In this document: piece by piece, positions 1-7,838 of the stretch
How positions within the stretch are numbered: position 1 is the stretch's first letter
Layout: each line of letters opens with the position of its first letter
Source of the DNA: Roseovarius sp.
GTDB taxonomy: Bacteria > Pseudomonadota > Alphaproteobacteria > Rhodobacterales > Rhodobacteraceae
DNA length: 18,906 nucleotides
Reading direction: 5' to 3'
NCBI GenBank assembly: GCA_007125415.1
Contig: SLDH01000255.1
Location: 1-18,906, forward strand
The notes under the pieces: model-generated
Database searches by the model: none
What the model was told of the DNA's origin: nothing
The model's input: only the letters and a program-made list of their open reading frames with translations
Program-made: the position numbers and the translations under genes

Positions 1-81
1 ATTCTCGAGCCTCCGCACCGGCCCATCCGGCGCAACCCCCGACTGCAGAATGCCGAAAGAGCGATCACCGAGCCAGTCAGC
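1..81 (-). other. open minus-strand frame at left edge, possibly a cut gene
   Basis: Downstream of the acetyltransferase, the minus strand has one frame that stays open from position 81 to the window edge for 27 codons. It reads ADWLGDRSFGILQSGVAPDG and then PVRRLEN, a protein-like composition. The codon just upstream (positions 84-82) is TGA, and no ATG, GTG or TTG occurs in the open part, so I cannot place a start codon. It may be the beginning of a gene whose start lies upstream of an in-frame stop, or chance. The other frames look less protein-like. The stretch 82-118 holds nothing else that I can name. Confidence 0.2.
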
Positions 82-118
82 TCAGAGCGCAATCATGGGG
101 TCCACTCTGCCGAGCTGT

Positions 119-721
119 TCACATTCCGACATCGGTGCGGCCGCGCCTGTCGGGGCGCAAGGCCGCGTAGAGCACATGGTTGCGCCAGCGCCCGTTGATC
201 TGCAGATAGCTCTGCGCAACGCCTTCATATTTGAATCCGCATTTTTCGAGAAGGGCGCGGGAGGCGGTGTTGCCTGGCAGGCAGGCGGCCTCGATCCGGC
301 TGAGATCCAGCCGCTGATAGGCGTGATGCACCAGCGCCTCGATCGCCTCACGCATATAGCCTTGCCGGGTATGCCGCTCGCCCGTCCAGTAGCCCAGCGT
401 TCCCGCCTGGGCCGGTCCCCGGCGGATATTGTCCAGTGTGATCGCGCCCAGCAGGGTCGCGTCCTCGCGGCGGAAAAGAAAGAGCGGCAGCGCCGAGCCA
501 TCACCGATGGAACGTTGTGCCCAATAGACCCGGTTGGCAAACCCCTTGCGCGACAGATGATCAGCCGCCCAGAGTGGCTCCCACGGGGTGAGGAATTCCG
601 CGCTCTCGCGGCGCAGGGACGACCAGTCCCGATAGTCGCTCAGGATCGGTTGGCGCAGCGTCAGACGGTCGGTCTCGATCCGAACCTTCCGACGCGGCAC
701 GAACATCAGGCGGCGCGCCAT
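119..721 (-). CDS. GNAT-family N-acetyltransferase, RimJ/RimL-like
   Basis: This 200-residue protein fits a single-domain GNAT enzyme that transfers acetyl from acetyl-CoA to an amine, most like the ribosomal-protein N-terminal acetyltransferases RimJ/RimL. Visible marks are the opening strand RLTLRQP near residue 20, the strand LLGAITLDNI, the acetyl-CoA-binding region GYWTGERHTRQGYMREAIEA near residues 110-130, and the late segment NTASRALLEKCGFKYEGVA typical of RimJ/RimL. The ATG lies inside the end of the M16 peptidase gene (16-nt overlap), with GAGG just upstream as a likely ribosome site, so translation is probably coupled. It is the last gene of the minus-strand run that starts with ctaC. 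The family is clear; the acetylated substrate is not, and could be a small molecule rather than a ribosomal protein. Confidence 0.85.
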   Translation of the reverse strand: MARRLMFVPRRKVRIETDRLTLRQPILSDYRDWSSLRRESAEFLTPWEPLWAADHLSRKGFANRVYWAQRSIGDGSALPLFLFRREDATLLGAITLDNIRRGPAQAGTLGYWTGERHTRQGYMREAIEALVHHAYQRLDLSRIEAACLPGNTASRALLEKCGFKYEGVAQSYLQINGRWRNHVLYAALRPDRRGRTDVGM

Positions 722-1968
722 TCATGCACGGCCTCCAGGCTCGGGGCCGATGCGACAGGGCCGTAGAGCGCCATGGCGGCGGGCGCTGTGCTGATCGTCT
801 GCTCAGCCAGCAATCGCACATCCCTCAGCGTCACCGCATCGATATGCGCCACCACCTCGCTCAGATCCGGCACCCGCCCCCAGATCTGCACCATACGCGC
901 AAGGCGTTCGGCGCGGTTGGACGGGCTCTCCAGCCCCATCAGCAACCCGGCCTTCATCTGCGCGCGCGCACGCTCGACTTCCATCTGCGCCATGTCGCTC
1001 GCCGCACGCTTCATCTCATCGAGGGTGAGATGGACAAGCCCCGCCATCTGCTCGGCGGAGGTGCCGGCATAGATCGTCATCATGCCGGTATCGGCATAGG
1101 CCCCGGCCTGCGCGAAGATGGAATAGCACAAGCCACGCTTCTCGCGGGCTTCCTGAAAGAGCCGGGAAGACATGGAGCCGCCCAGGGCACTGGCATAGAT
1201 CTGCGCAGCATAGATCGCCGGATCGGTATAATCGGGGCTTTCGAACGCGAGCGCCAGATGCGCCTGTTCGAGATCCTTCAGATGTCGGCTTTCGCCTCCG
1301 GCGAAACGCGCCAGATCGGGCATCTGGCACCGGGCCGGGGTCATGTCGCCAAAAAGCGCCTCGGCTGCCTTGACCAGCGCGGCGTGATCCACCGCACCTG
1401 CCGCCGACAGGACCATCTGCCCCGGCACGTAGTGACAGGCTGTGAACCGCTCCAGATCGGCGCGCCCGAAGCTGCGCACGCGCTCCTCCGCACCAAGAAT
1501 GGTGCGGCCCAGCGGATGATCGGGATAGGCCTTTTCCTGAAGCCAGTCGAAGATGATGTCATCGGGCGTATCGGCAGCCTGTCCGATCTCCTGCAGGATC
1601 ACGCCACGCTCCACCTCGATCTCGCGCGGATCGAAGGCCGGATCGCGCAGGATATCGGCGACGACATCGAGCGCAAGCGGCACATCCTCCTTGAGCACCC
1701 GCGCATAATAGGCGGTGACTTCGCGGCTCGTATAGGCGTTGATATACCCGCCCACATCCTCGATTTCCTCGGCGATCTGCAAGGCGCTGCGCCGGGATGT
1801 GCCCTTGAAGGCCATATGCTCGAGAAAATGCGCGACACCGTTCTGTGTCGCATCCTCGTGACGGGCACCGGCGAGCACCCAGATGCCGATTGCAGCCGAT
1901 TGCAGCCCGGGCATATACTCCGTGACGATGCGAAAGCCGTTGGACAGCGTGGTCAGTTCTACGCTCAA
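706..1968 (-). CDS. M16 family zinc metallopeptidase (processing-peptidase-like)
   Basis: The 420-residue product belongs to the M16B peptidases, related to the beta subunit of mitochondrial processing peptidase. The inverted zinc motif HFLEH spans residues 47-51 (H47, E50, H51) and the distal zinc ligand is in GVILQEIG at E127, exactly 76 residues after H51 as in active members, so it should be catalytic. The M16 C-terminal domain follows, with SALGGSMSSRLFQEAREKRGLCYSI near residues 250-280 matching the substrate-binding half. The reading frame starts with TTG, overlapping the thrC stop by 4 nt (TTGA). No ATG fits the conserved N-terminus SVELTTLSNGFRIVTE better. It has no signal peptide, so it is probably cytoplasmic. 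The natural substrate is unknown. It sits between thrC and an acetyltransferase in one run. Confidence 0.93.
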   Translation of the reverse strand: MSVELTTLSNGFRIVTEYMPGLQSAAIGIWVLAGARHEDATQNGVAHFLEHMAFKGTSRRSALQIAEEIEDVGGYINAYTSREVTAYYARVLKEDVPLALDVVADILRDPAFDPREIEVERGVILQEIGQAADTPDDIIFDWLQEKAYPDHPLGRTILGAEERVRSFGRADLERFTACHYVPGQMVLSAAGAVDHAALVKAAEALFGDMTPARCQMPDLARFAGGESRHLKDLEQAHLALAFESPDYTDPAIYAAQIYASALGGSMSSRLFQEAREKRGLCYSIFAQAGAYADTGMMTIYAGTSAEQMAGLVHLTLDEMKRAASDMAQMEVERARAQMKAGLLMGLESPSNRAERLARMVQIWGRVPDLSEVVAHIDAVTLRDVRLLAEQTISTAPAAMALYGPVASAPSLEAVHEWRAA

Positions 1969-3353
1969 ATGCGGGCCCGCTCCCTGATCAGTTCCTCAAT
2001 GGCACCAAGATCATTCCTGACCCGGTGCTGACGTTCTGACCGCTCATACAGGTCCGACATGGCCGGAGGCAAGGGGGGATGACGGCCCGATGCCGCCTCT
2101 ACCGCGTCCGGAAACTTCGCCGGGTGGGCAGTGGCCAGCGTGATCATCGGTGTGCCCTGGACAAGATGCTCTTCGGCCACATGCACACCAACGGCCGTAT
2201 GCGGGCACAAAAGCTCGCCGGTGGTTTCCGACAGCCGCGCGATGGTGGCGCGGGTCTGGTCCTCATCGCAGCGCCCGCTGTCAAAGCTCTCGCGGAGTGC
2301 CTCGGCCGCGCCCTGGCTCACGGCAAAACCGCCCGTCTTCAACTCGTCCATGAGCTGCGCCACCGCTCTCGCATCCTCGCCATAGGCATAGAAGAGTGCC
2401 CGCTCGAAATTGGAGGATACCTGAATGTCCATCGACGGGCTGATTGACGGGATAACTCCGTCCGGCCGGTATTGGGCGGTGGTGAGGCACCGGTGCAGGA
2501 TATCGTTCTGATTGGTGGCAACCACCAGCCGGTCAATGGGCAAGCCCATCCGCTTGGCGACATAGCCCGCGAAGACATCGCCGAAATTGCCCGTGGGCAC
2601 GGTGAAGCTGACCTTGCGATGCGGTGCGCCGAGGCTTACGGCTGCAGTGAAGTAATAGACCACCTGCGCCAGCACCCGCGCCCAGTTGATCGAATTCACC
2701 CCCGCAAGCCCCACGGCATCGCGAAACTCGAAATCATTGAACATGTCCTTCACGCGGGCCTGACAATCGTCGAAATCGCCGTCGAGCGCCAACGCATGGA
2801 CATTGCTTTCGACAGGTGTGGTCATCTGACGGCGCTGAACCTCCGAGACACGGCCATGGGGATAGAGGATGAAGACGTCCACCGCATCCAGCCCCCGAAA
2901 CGCCTCGATCGCCGCTGACCCGGTGTCGCCGCTCGTCGCGCCGACAATGCAGACCCGCCGCCCCGAGCGCTTGAGCGATGTCTCGAACATCTGCCCGATG
3001 AGCTGCATCGCGAAATCCTTGAAGGCCAGTGTCGGCCCATGAAACAGCTCCAGCAGAAAATGCCCGTCGCCCAGTTGCTTCAGCGGTGCGCGTGCAGGGT
3101 GTTTGAACCCCGCATAGGCCCGCGCGATGATCTCCTGAAACACACCCTCGTCAAAGCTCTCGCCCAGAAAGGGCCGCATGATCCGAAAGGCTGCCGCCTC
3201 ATAAGGCACGCCTTCGAGCGCCGCGATCTCCGCATGGCGAAGCTGGGGAATCTGCTCGGGAAGATAGAGCCCGCCGTCCCGCGCGAGCCCGGTCAGCATC
3301 GCCTCCTCGAAACTCAGAACGGGCGCGCGGCCCCGTGTGGAGATATATCTCAT
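1965..3353 (-). CDS. thrC: threonine synthase
   Basis: Threonine synthase (462 residues) converts O-phosphohomoserine and water to L-threonine and phosphate using pyridoxal phosphate, the last step of threonine synthesis in the cytoplasm. The N-terminal threonine-synthase domain (RYISTRG, then DGGLYLPEQIP near 26-36) is followed by the PLP-lysine motif GPTLAFKDFAMQ with K112. The phosphate-binding loop is ATSGDTGSAAIEAF near 139-152, and GNFGD is typical of the longer proteobacterial/fungal type. Length is normal for that type. The ATG is preceded by AAGGA at 8-nt spacing. Only 40 nt separate it from surf1, and its stop overlaps the TTG start of the M16 gene. It is a biosynthetic gene trailing a respiratory operon, an arrangement I associate with Rhodobacteraceae; no functional link is evident. 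Confidence 0.97.
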   Translation of the reverse strand: MRYISTRGRAPVLSFEEAMLTGLARDGGLYLPEQIPQLRHAEIAALEGVPYEAAAFRIMRPFLGESFDEGVFQEIIARAYAGFKHPARAPLKQLGDGHFLLELFHGPTLAFKDFAMQLIGQMFETSLKRSGRRVCIVGATSGDTGSAAIEAFRGLDAVDVFILYPHGRVSEVQRRQMTTPVESNVHALALDGDFDDCQARVKDMFNDFEFRDAVGLAGVNSINWARVLAQVVYYFTAAVSLGAPHRKVSFTVPTGNFGDVFAGYVAKRMGLPIDRLVVATNQNDILHRCLTTAQYRPDGVIPSISPSMDIQVSSNFERALFYAYGEDARAVAQLMDELKTGGFAVSQGAAEALRESFDSGRCDEDQTRATIARLSETTGELLCPHTAVGVHVAEEHLVQGTPMITLATAHPAKFPDAVEAASGRHPPLPPAMSDLYERSERQHRVRNDLGAIEELIRERARI

Positions 3354-3393
3354 GGCACTGTCCTTCCGGTCTTGCGTGCTGAACGGGCGGGGC

Positions 3394-4074
3394 TCATCCT
3401 GTCCGCCCCGCTTTGTGGCGGCGCCAGAGCAAGAGCCCGGTCATGGCAGCCCAGAGAACCGCCAGGGAAAACCAGGTCGCCGCATAGCTGAGGTGATCGT
3501 TGGGAATGCCGGTCGTGTCCACCGGAAAGGGCGTCACCTCCGGCTCCGGCGGGGCGATTTCGCGGGCGATCACAAGCACGGGCTCCGCCGCGAAGAATTC
3601 GGCCATCTCGGCGATATCCCGCGCAAACCAGATATTCCCCTCAAGGTCGTTCCCGGGCGTGCTTGCGAGCCGGTCATCAGGCCAATGCAGATTCCCCACC
3701 ACATTGACGGGGCCGGCCGGTACGTCCGGCAGGGGGCGGTTCACCCGGAGGAACCCCCGGTCGATCATGATGCGTCGCCCCTCGGTCTCGAAAGGCGAGA
3801 TCAGACGATACCCCGCACCCATCTGCTTGTGGCTGACGAGAACCCGCACAACCCCGTCGTCGAAACGCCCGCTCAGCGCCGTCGGCAGATATCTGTCTGC
3901 TTCAGGATCCGGTCCCGGTGGCAGCGCCACCGGATCGGCCGAAATCCGCGCCTCGATCCGGGCGAGCAGATCTTCTTTCCATTCCAGCCGCTGCATCTGC
4001 CAGGTGCCAAGACCGACGAGAATGATCACGCCCACGATCCCGAAGAGCAAGGCACTCGCAAGGCCCGTTCGCAT
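3394..4074 (-). CDS. SURF1 family cytochrome oxidase assembly protein
   Basis: This 226-residue protein has the SURF1 layout: an N-terminal membrane segment (about 6-24), a periplasmic domain and a C-terminal membrane segment (about 197-217) followed by basic WRRHKAGR. Signature pieces are GTWQMQRLEWKEDLLARIEAR directly after the first membrane helix, the central RLISPFETEGRRIMIDRGFL, and the end NDHLSYAATWF. SURF1 helps assemble aa3-type oxidases, with a role in supplying heme a to subunit I. The context fits, since it follows ctaE with a 104-nt gap, the largest in the run and the one that holds a perfect hairpin. The ATG has GAGGA upstream at workable spacing. I know this gene in Roseobacter-type genomes in the same position between ctaE and thrC. 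Confidence 0.93.
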   Translation of the reverse strand: MRTGLASALLFGIVGVIILVGLGTWQMQRLEWKEDLLARIEARISADPVALPPGPDPEADRYLPTALSGRFDDGVVRVLVSHKQMGAGYRLISPFETEGRRIMIDRGFLRVNRPLPDVPAGPVNVVGNLHWPDDRLASTPGNDLEGNIWFARDIAEMAEFFAAEPVLVIAREIAPPEPEVTPFPVDTTGIPNDHLSYAATWFSLAVLWAAMTGLLLWRRHKAGRTG

Positions 4075-4155
4075 ATCTCACATCCTCAAACGGAAAATGA
4101 GGGAAGCCATGTCCCCCCGCACCTTCATTTTGCCTTAAATACTCGCGCCGCAGGC

Positions 4156-4180
4156 GACGATTTTTCCACGAAAAATCGTC
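4156..4180 (-). terminator. perfect 11-bp hairpin at the ctaE stop codon
   Basis: Arms GACGATTTTTC (4156-4166) and GAAAAATCGTC (4170-4180) pair perfectly around a 3-nt loop. On the minus strand the hairpin begins inside the TGA stop of ctaE. It lacks a following T-run, so it is not a textbook intrinsic terminator, but could end, slow or protect the ctaE message and set the ratio of oxidase to surf1 transcripts. Being symmetrical, it could also act on the other strand. Confidence 0.55.
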
Positions 4181-4979
4181 AACTTCCCCAGACATAGATC
4201 GCCGCGAACAGGAAGAGCCAGACCACATCCACGAAGTGCCAGTACCACGCGGCCGCCTCGAAGCCGATATGCTTTTCAGGGGTGAAATGCCCGCGCAGCA
4301 GGCGCATGAGGCAGACGAAGAGGAAAATCGTGCCGATCACCACATGCACGCCGTGAAAGCCCGTCGCCATGAAGAAATTGGCTCCGTAGATATTGCCCGA
4401 GAAGCTGAAACCCGCATGGGTATACTCGTAGATCTGCAGCACGGTGAAGATCGCGCCGAGGGCAATCGCGATGATCAGGCCCCATTTCACATCCTCGCGG
4501 TTGTTTTCATGCACGAGAGCATGGTGCGCCCAGGTCGCGGCGCAACCCGAGCAGAGCAGGATCAGCGTGTTGATCAGCGGCAGGTGCCAGGGATCGAACG
4601 TCTCGATCCCGGCGGGCGGCCAGACACCATCCACGGCGGGCGAGAGCGGCCCCATCGGATACATGGCGTGTTTGAAAAAGCTCCAGAACCAGGCGGCGAA
4701 GAACATCACCTCGGACATGATGAACATGATGAAGCCATAGCGCAGCCCGATGCGCACCACGGGCGTATGATCGCCCTGATGGCTTTCCGCCACAACATCC
4801 GCCCACCAGCCGAACATGACGTAAAGCACGCCGACAAGGCCCATGAGGAACAGCCACGGCCCGCTTCCATGCATGAAGAGCACCGCCCCGAACAACATGA
4901 CAAAGCCCGCAACCGCGCCGAGAAAGGGCCAGACCGAGGGGTTCAGGATATGGTAATCGTGGTTCTTTTCATGTGCCAT
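4179..4979 (-). CDS. ctaE: cytochrome c oxidase subunit III
   Basis: Subunit III of the aa3-type cytochrome c oxidase (266 residues), an inner-membrane protein with seven predicted helices that supports proton uptake and enzyme stability; it carries no redox centre. The family signature [22 protein letters not shown] (about residues 91-112) contains the conserved membrane glutamate. Further hallmarks are TWAHHALV, the stretch [19 protein letters not shown] and the ending [25 protein letters not shown]. Length and ends match Paracoccus/Rhodobacter-type subunit III. The ATG has GAGGA eight bases upstream and lies 21 nt after ctaG. The stop codon is embedded in the foot of a perfect hairpin. Subunit I (ctaD) is not in the window, as expected where ctaD is unlinked from this cluster. 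Confidence 0.98.
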   Translation of the reverse strand: MAHEKNHDYHILNPSVWPFLGAVAGFVMLFGAVLFMHGSGPWLFLMGLVGVLYVMFGWWADVVAESHQGDHTPVVRIGLRYGFIMFIMSEVMFFAAWFWSFFKHAMYPMGPLSPAVDGVWPPAGIETFDPWHLPLINTLILLCSGCAATWAHHALVHENNREDVKWGLIIAIALGAIFTVLQIYEYTHAGFSFSGNIYGANFFMATGFHGVHVVIGTIFLFVCLMRLLRGHFTPEKHIGFEAAAWYWHFVDVVWLFLFAAIYVWGS

Positions 4980-5000
4980 CTTTGTATCCTCGTGAAAGGC

Positions 5001-5591
5001 CTAGTTCGTGGGTGCCTGGGTTGTATCGTTTTGCGAGCCCTGCACAAGGGCCGCATATTCCTTCGGCAGGTCTATCTCGTAAAACGTGTAGCCAAGCGTG
5101 ATCGTATGGGTGTACTTCGCATCGCGGTCGGTGACGATGCCCGGATCGACAAAGAAGGTCACCGGCATTTCCACGCGCTCGCCCGGCATCAGCACCTGCA
5201 GCTCGAAGCAGAAACAATCGATCTTACTGAAGAATCCGCCCGCCTCATAGGGGGCGACATTGTAGCTGGCACTTCCGGCGATGGGCCGGTCCGTTGGATT
5301 GTAGGCCTCGTAAAAGGCCAGCCCGGTCTCGCCGATGCGGATTTCCATCTGGCGCTCCATGGGGCGGAACTCCCAGGGCATCCCGCGTTCCTTCGAGGCG
5401 TCGAAGCGCACCTTGATGGTCTGATCGAGGATGTCATCCGGCGCGACATCCGCCACCCCGGTCACCCCGCCAAATCCCGTGACCCGGCAGAACCAGTCGT
5501 AGAAAGGCACCGAGGCCCAGGCGAGGCCGCCCATGAAGATGACCACCCCCACGAGTTTCGCGGTGGTCTTGCCGATATCGGTCTTGAGCAT
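5001..5591 (-). CDS. ctaG: cytochrome c oxidase assembly protein CtaG/Cox11
   Basis: Cox11-type copper chaperone (196 residues) that delivers copper to the CuB site of subunit I. It has one N-terminal membrane helix (about 12-29) and a periplasmic immunoglobulin-like domain. The membrane-proximal cysteine is C35 in YDWFCRVTGFGG, and the copper-binding CFCF motif is at 126-129, followed by MPGERVEMPVTFFVDPG. After CFCF the protein reads ELQ where many relatives have TEQ, a small variation. I chose the ATG at 5591 because it gives the canonical short N-terminus and its A is shared with the stop of the preceding small gene (TGATG). The frame stays open 107 codons further upstream, but that part is antisense-like sequence across other genes. 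The C-terminal tail QGSQNDTTQAPTN is low-complexity and probably disordered. Confidence 0.96.
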   Translation of the reverse strand: MLKTDIGKTTAKLVGVVIFMGGLAWASVPFYDWFCRVTGFGGVTGVADVAPDDILDQTIKVRFDASKERGMPWEFRPMERQMEIRIGETGLAFYEAYNPTDRPIAGSASYNVAPYEAGGFFSKIDCFCFELQVLMPGERVEMPVTFFVDPGIVTDRDAKYTHTITLGYTFYEIDLPKEYAALVQGSQNDTTQAPTN

Positions 5592-5755
5592 CAGTATTGC
5601 CCTCCCACTTCCGTCGGCACCGCGAAATCCTCGGAGGTCACCTTGGCCACCGTCAACCCGAAGATCAGCGCCACAAACCCGGCAAGGACAAGGCCAAGCC
5701 CCAGATTGCGGCTGTAACGTCGCGTGTGCAGTTGATGTTGTCTGGACAGGCTCAT
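5591..5755 (-). CDS. small single-span membrane protein, CoxF-like
   Basis: A 54-residue protein lies between ctaB and ctaG: it starts with ATG two bases after the ctaB stop and its TGA shares one base with the ctaG ATG. It begins [20 protein letters not shown], a basic N-terminus, then one hydrophobic helix (about 18-38) and the short polar tail [16 protein letters not shown]. The tight fit between two oxidase-assembly genes and the basic-RN-helix-VAKV pattern resemble the small CoxF-type proteins in alphaproteobacterial oxidase clusters, thought to assist oxidase assembly. Topology is probably N-in. Because it is so short, automated annotation may miss it. Coding is supported by the overlap with ctaG and by the membrane-helix pattern; the CoxF assignment is less certain. 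Confidence 0.8.
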   Translation of the reverse strand: MSLSRQHQLHTRRYSRNLGLGLVLAGFVALIFGLTVAKVTSEDFAVPTEVGGQY

Positions 5756-5757
5756 TT

Positions 5758-6699
5758 TCAGAAAGCCCCCAACCCGTACGGTGCCAGCAAGACCCCGGCC
5801 AGAATGGCCCCGAAATGGGCGAAGAGATAGTAGAGCGAATGCTTGAACACCTGCTTTTCCGTCTTGTAGCCATCCGCTTCGGCAGTGGCCTCGTCGCGCC
5901 GCCAGATGGCATAGGCCCCTTTCAGGAAAATCGCATTATAGATCAGCGCCACCACAAGGTAGATCGGCCCGCCGATCGCGGTGAAGGCCGCACCGATCGC
6001 GAGCGGCGCAAGCAGGCATGTATAGACGAGGATGTGCCGGCGGGTTGACCGACGACCATGGGTTACCGTCAGCATGGGCACACCGGCCTCGTGGTAATCG
6101 CCTTTCATGAAGAGCGCCAGCGCCCAGAAATGGGGCGGTGTCCACATGAAGATCAAGGCGAACATGAGCACCGATTCCACGCTCACCGTGCCTGTCGCCG
6201 CCGCCCAGCCGATCATCGGAGGGAAGGCGCCGGCCGCCCCGCCGATCACGATGTTCTGTGGCGTCCACCGTTTCAGCCAGATGGTGTAGATCACCGCATA
6301 GAAAAAGATCGTGAAGGCAAGAAGGGCCGCCGCCAGCCAGTTGGTGGCGAGCCAGAGCATGATCACCGAGAAGCCCGCAAGCGCCATCCCGAGAGCCAGC
6401 GCCTCGCCCCGTTCGACCTTGCCGGACGGGATGGGGCGCTTGCGCGTGCGCTTCATGATCCGGTCGATATCGGCCTCCCACCACATGTTGAGCGCGCCTG
6501 ATGCACCGCCCCCCACCGCGATGAAGAGAATCGCCGCGAACCCGACAACCGGGTGCAGTGACACCGGGGCCGCCAGCATCCCGACCAGCGCCGTGAACAC
6601 CACAAGGACCATCACCCGCGGCTTGAGCAGGGCGAAGTAATCGCCGAACTGCGCCTCCGCGTTGACCGTCTCGATGGTATTCAGGCTTGCGTCGCTCAT
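5758..6699 (-). CDS. ctaB: protoheme IX farnesyltransferase (heme O synthase)
   Basis: CtaB/CyoE/Cox10 adds a farnesyl group to heme b to make heme O, the precursor of the heme A used by the aa3 oxidase. It is a UbiA-family polytopic membrane enzyme (313 residues from the chosen start) with about nine helices. Visible signatures are [19 protein letters not shown] near residues 24-42, the first Asp-rich motif [19 protein letters not shown], and the second Asp-rich region around [11 protein letters not shown]. Three consecutive starts exist (GTG at 6705, ATG at 6702, ATG at 6699). GGAG at 6708-6705 lies 5 nt before the last, which I prefer; the others add only one or two residues. It follows ctaC by 54 nt. 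Confidence 0.96.
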   Translation of the reverse strand: MSDASLNTIETVNAEAQFGDYFALLKPRVMVLVVFTALVGMLAAPVSLHPVVGFAAILFIAVGGGASGALNMWWEADIDRIMKRTRKRPIPSGKVERGEALALGMALAGFSVIMLWLATNWLAAALLAFTIFFYAVIYTIWLKRWTPQNIVIGGAAGAFPPMIGWAAATGTVSVESVLMFALIFMWTPPHFWALALFMKGDYHEAGVPMLTVTHGRRSTRRHILVYTCLLAPLAIGAAFTAIGGPIYLVVALIYNAIFLKGAYAIWRRDEATAEADGYKTEKQVFKHSLYYLFAHFGAILAGVLLAPYGLGAF

Positions 6700-6753
6700 C
6701 ATCACTCCGCTGGTTGTCGGGTATCTGTCCGTCCCGGGTGCCGGATGCGGGCT

Positions 6754-7641
6754 TTAGTGCTGGGCGGCCGCCACATCAACGTCGCGCGGCGTGCCACCAT
6801 ATTCCTCGATCGCCTCGTCGAGCCATGCCTCATAGGCTTCCTCGCTCACCACCTTCACGGTGATCGGCATATAGGCATGAGCCTGCCCGCAAAGCTCCGA
6901 ACACTGACCGAAATAGATACCTTCCTTTTCGGCCGCGAACCACAGTTGGGCAAGGCGTCCGGGCACCGCGTCCTGCTTCACGCCGAAGGAGGGAATGGTC
7001 CAGCTGTGTATCACATCGGCGCCGGTCACGGTCATCACCACGGTCTTGTCCACAGGGATGACGACAGCGGTATCCGTCGCGAGAAGGAATTCACGCTCGG
7101 AATAGCCCGCCGCTTCAAGCTGCGCGCGCACCTCATCGGTCAGCCGGTTGTCCCCGCCCGTCGCCGGCGACCCGATCATGAAGCTGTCGAAATAGAAATC
7201 GTGATCGGTATATTCATAGCCCCAATACCACTGATAGCCCGTCACCTTGATATGGATATCACCCTCGGGGATCTCCTGCTGATTGAACAGGACCGGCAGC
7301 GAAAACGCACCAATGAACACCAGAATGATGATGGGAATGACGGTCCACGCCACTTCGATCGGAGAATTATGCGTGAAGCTCGCCGGGTTGGGATTCGCGC
7401 GCCTGTTGTAGCGCACGATCACGATCACCAGAAGCGCGCAGACAAAAAGCGTGATCGCCGTGATGATCACCAGCAGCAGGCCGTCCAGCCACTGCAGATC
7501 GCGGGCCAGTTCGGTTGCCGCCGGCTGGAAGCCCATGCCGCCATCAACCGGAACCCCGATGATTTCGAGCCCGTCCTGCGCCAGCGCGGGCGCGGCGAAG
7601 AGAGAGGTCAGGGCGGTCGTCGCAAAAGATGTCAGTCGCAT
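6754..7641 (-). CDS. ctaC: cytochrome c oxidase subunit II
   Basis: Subunit II (295 residues) takes electrons from cytochrome c into the CuA centre of the aa3 oxidase. A signal peptide is visible ([21 protein letters not shown], cut near 21/22), then two membrane helices (about 52-77 and 96-118) and the periplasmic cupredoxin domain. All CuA ligands are present: H212 in VIHSWTIP, then C247, E249, C251, H255 and M258 in the [13 protein letters not shown] region. The aromatic patch YQWYWGYEY (136-144) that passes electrons onward is intact. AAGG precedes the ATG by 7 nt. It is the first gene of the minus-strand oxidase run and is divergent from tldD, so the operon promoter should lie in 7642-7838; I did not find a convincing sigma-70 pair on that strand. 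Confidence 0.98.
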   Translation of the reverse strand: MRLTSFATTALTSLFAAPALAQDGLEIIGVPVDGGMGFQPAATELARDLQWLDGLLLVIITAITLFVCALLVIVIVRYNRRANPNPASFTHNSPIEVAWTVIPIIILVFIGAFSLPVLFNQQEIPEGDIHIKVTGYQWYWGYEYTDHDFYFDSFMIGSPATGGDNRLTDEVRAQLEAAGYSEREFLLATDTAVVIPVDKTVVMTVTGADVIHSWTIPSFGVKQDAVPGRLAQLWFAAEKEGIYFGQCSELCGQAHAYMPITVKVVSEEAYEAWLDEAIEEYGGTPRDVDVAAAQH

Positions 7642-7708
7642 TTTAGTACCTTGATGGGTTGTCGCCGAAACGTTCTATCGCGCCAGCAGTCTGTATGCCA
7701 CAGGATTC

Positions 7709-7719
7709 ACATTGAATGT
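7709..7719. promoter_or_regulatory. short palindrome in the ctaC-tldD divergent region
   Basis: ACATTGAATGT is a perfect palindrome around one central base (arms ACATT/AATGT), flanked by TTC and, one base offset, GAA. It overlaps the -35 region of the putative tldD promoter, where a repressor would act. No regulator is suggested by the sequence itself. Confidence 0.3.
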
Positions 7720-7740
7720 CGAAGCTCTTAAAACCATATT
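7712..7740 (+). promoter_or_regulatory. candidate sigma-70 promoter for tldD
   Basis: TTGAAT (7712-7717) and CATATT (7735-7740) each match four of six consensus bases and are 17 nt apart. A start near 7747 would give a leader of about 90 nt before tldD, containing the hairpin at 7768-7787. Confidence 0.4.
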
Positions 7741-7767
7741 CCGCAGAGCCAGACAAGGACGCGTCTT

Positions 7768-7787
7768 GCGTCAAAGAGACGCTTTTT
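7768..7787 (+). terminator. hairpin with T-run in the tldD leader (attenuator-like)
   Basis: GCGTC (7768-7772), loop AAAGA, GACGC (7778-7782) and then TTTTT (7783-7787) form a small terminator-like element on the plus strand. It lies between the candidate tldD promoter and the tldD start, so it would act as a leader attenuator, or could stop antisense transcription toward tldD. The stem is only 5 bp, so it is at best a weak terminator. Confidence 0.35.
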
Positions 7788-7838
7788 GATCGGCCTCAAG
7801 GAAATCAGGCGCTTGCGCGCCAGCAAAGGATCCGCCAC

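Noticed and set aside
4236..5717. 493-codon open frame on the plus strand across ctaE and ctaG
   Set aside because: Antisense to three recognised oxidase genes; His/Arg-rich shadow composition.
5592..5912. 107-codon upstream extension of the ctaG frame
   Set aside because: It runs through the small membrane-protein gene and the end of ctaB in another frame; the ATG at 5591 gives the normal Cox11 N-terminus.
7716..7838. 41-codon N-terminal extension of TldD
   Set aside because: The upstream ATG has no good ribosome site, would overlap the candidate promoter, and the extra residues do not look like the family; ATG 7839 has a clear AAAGGA.
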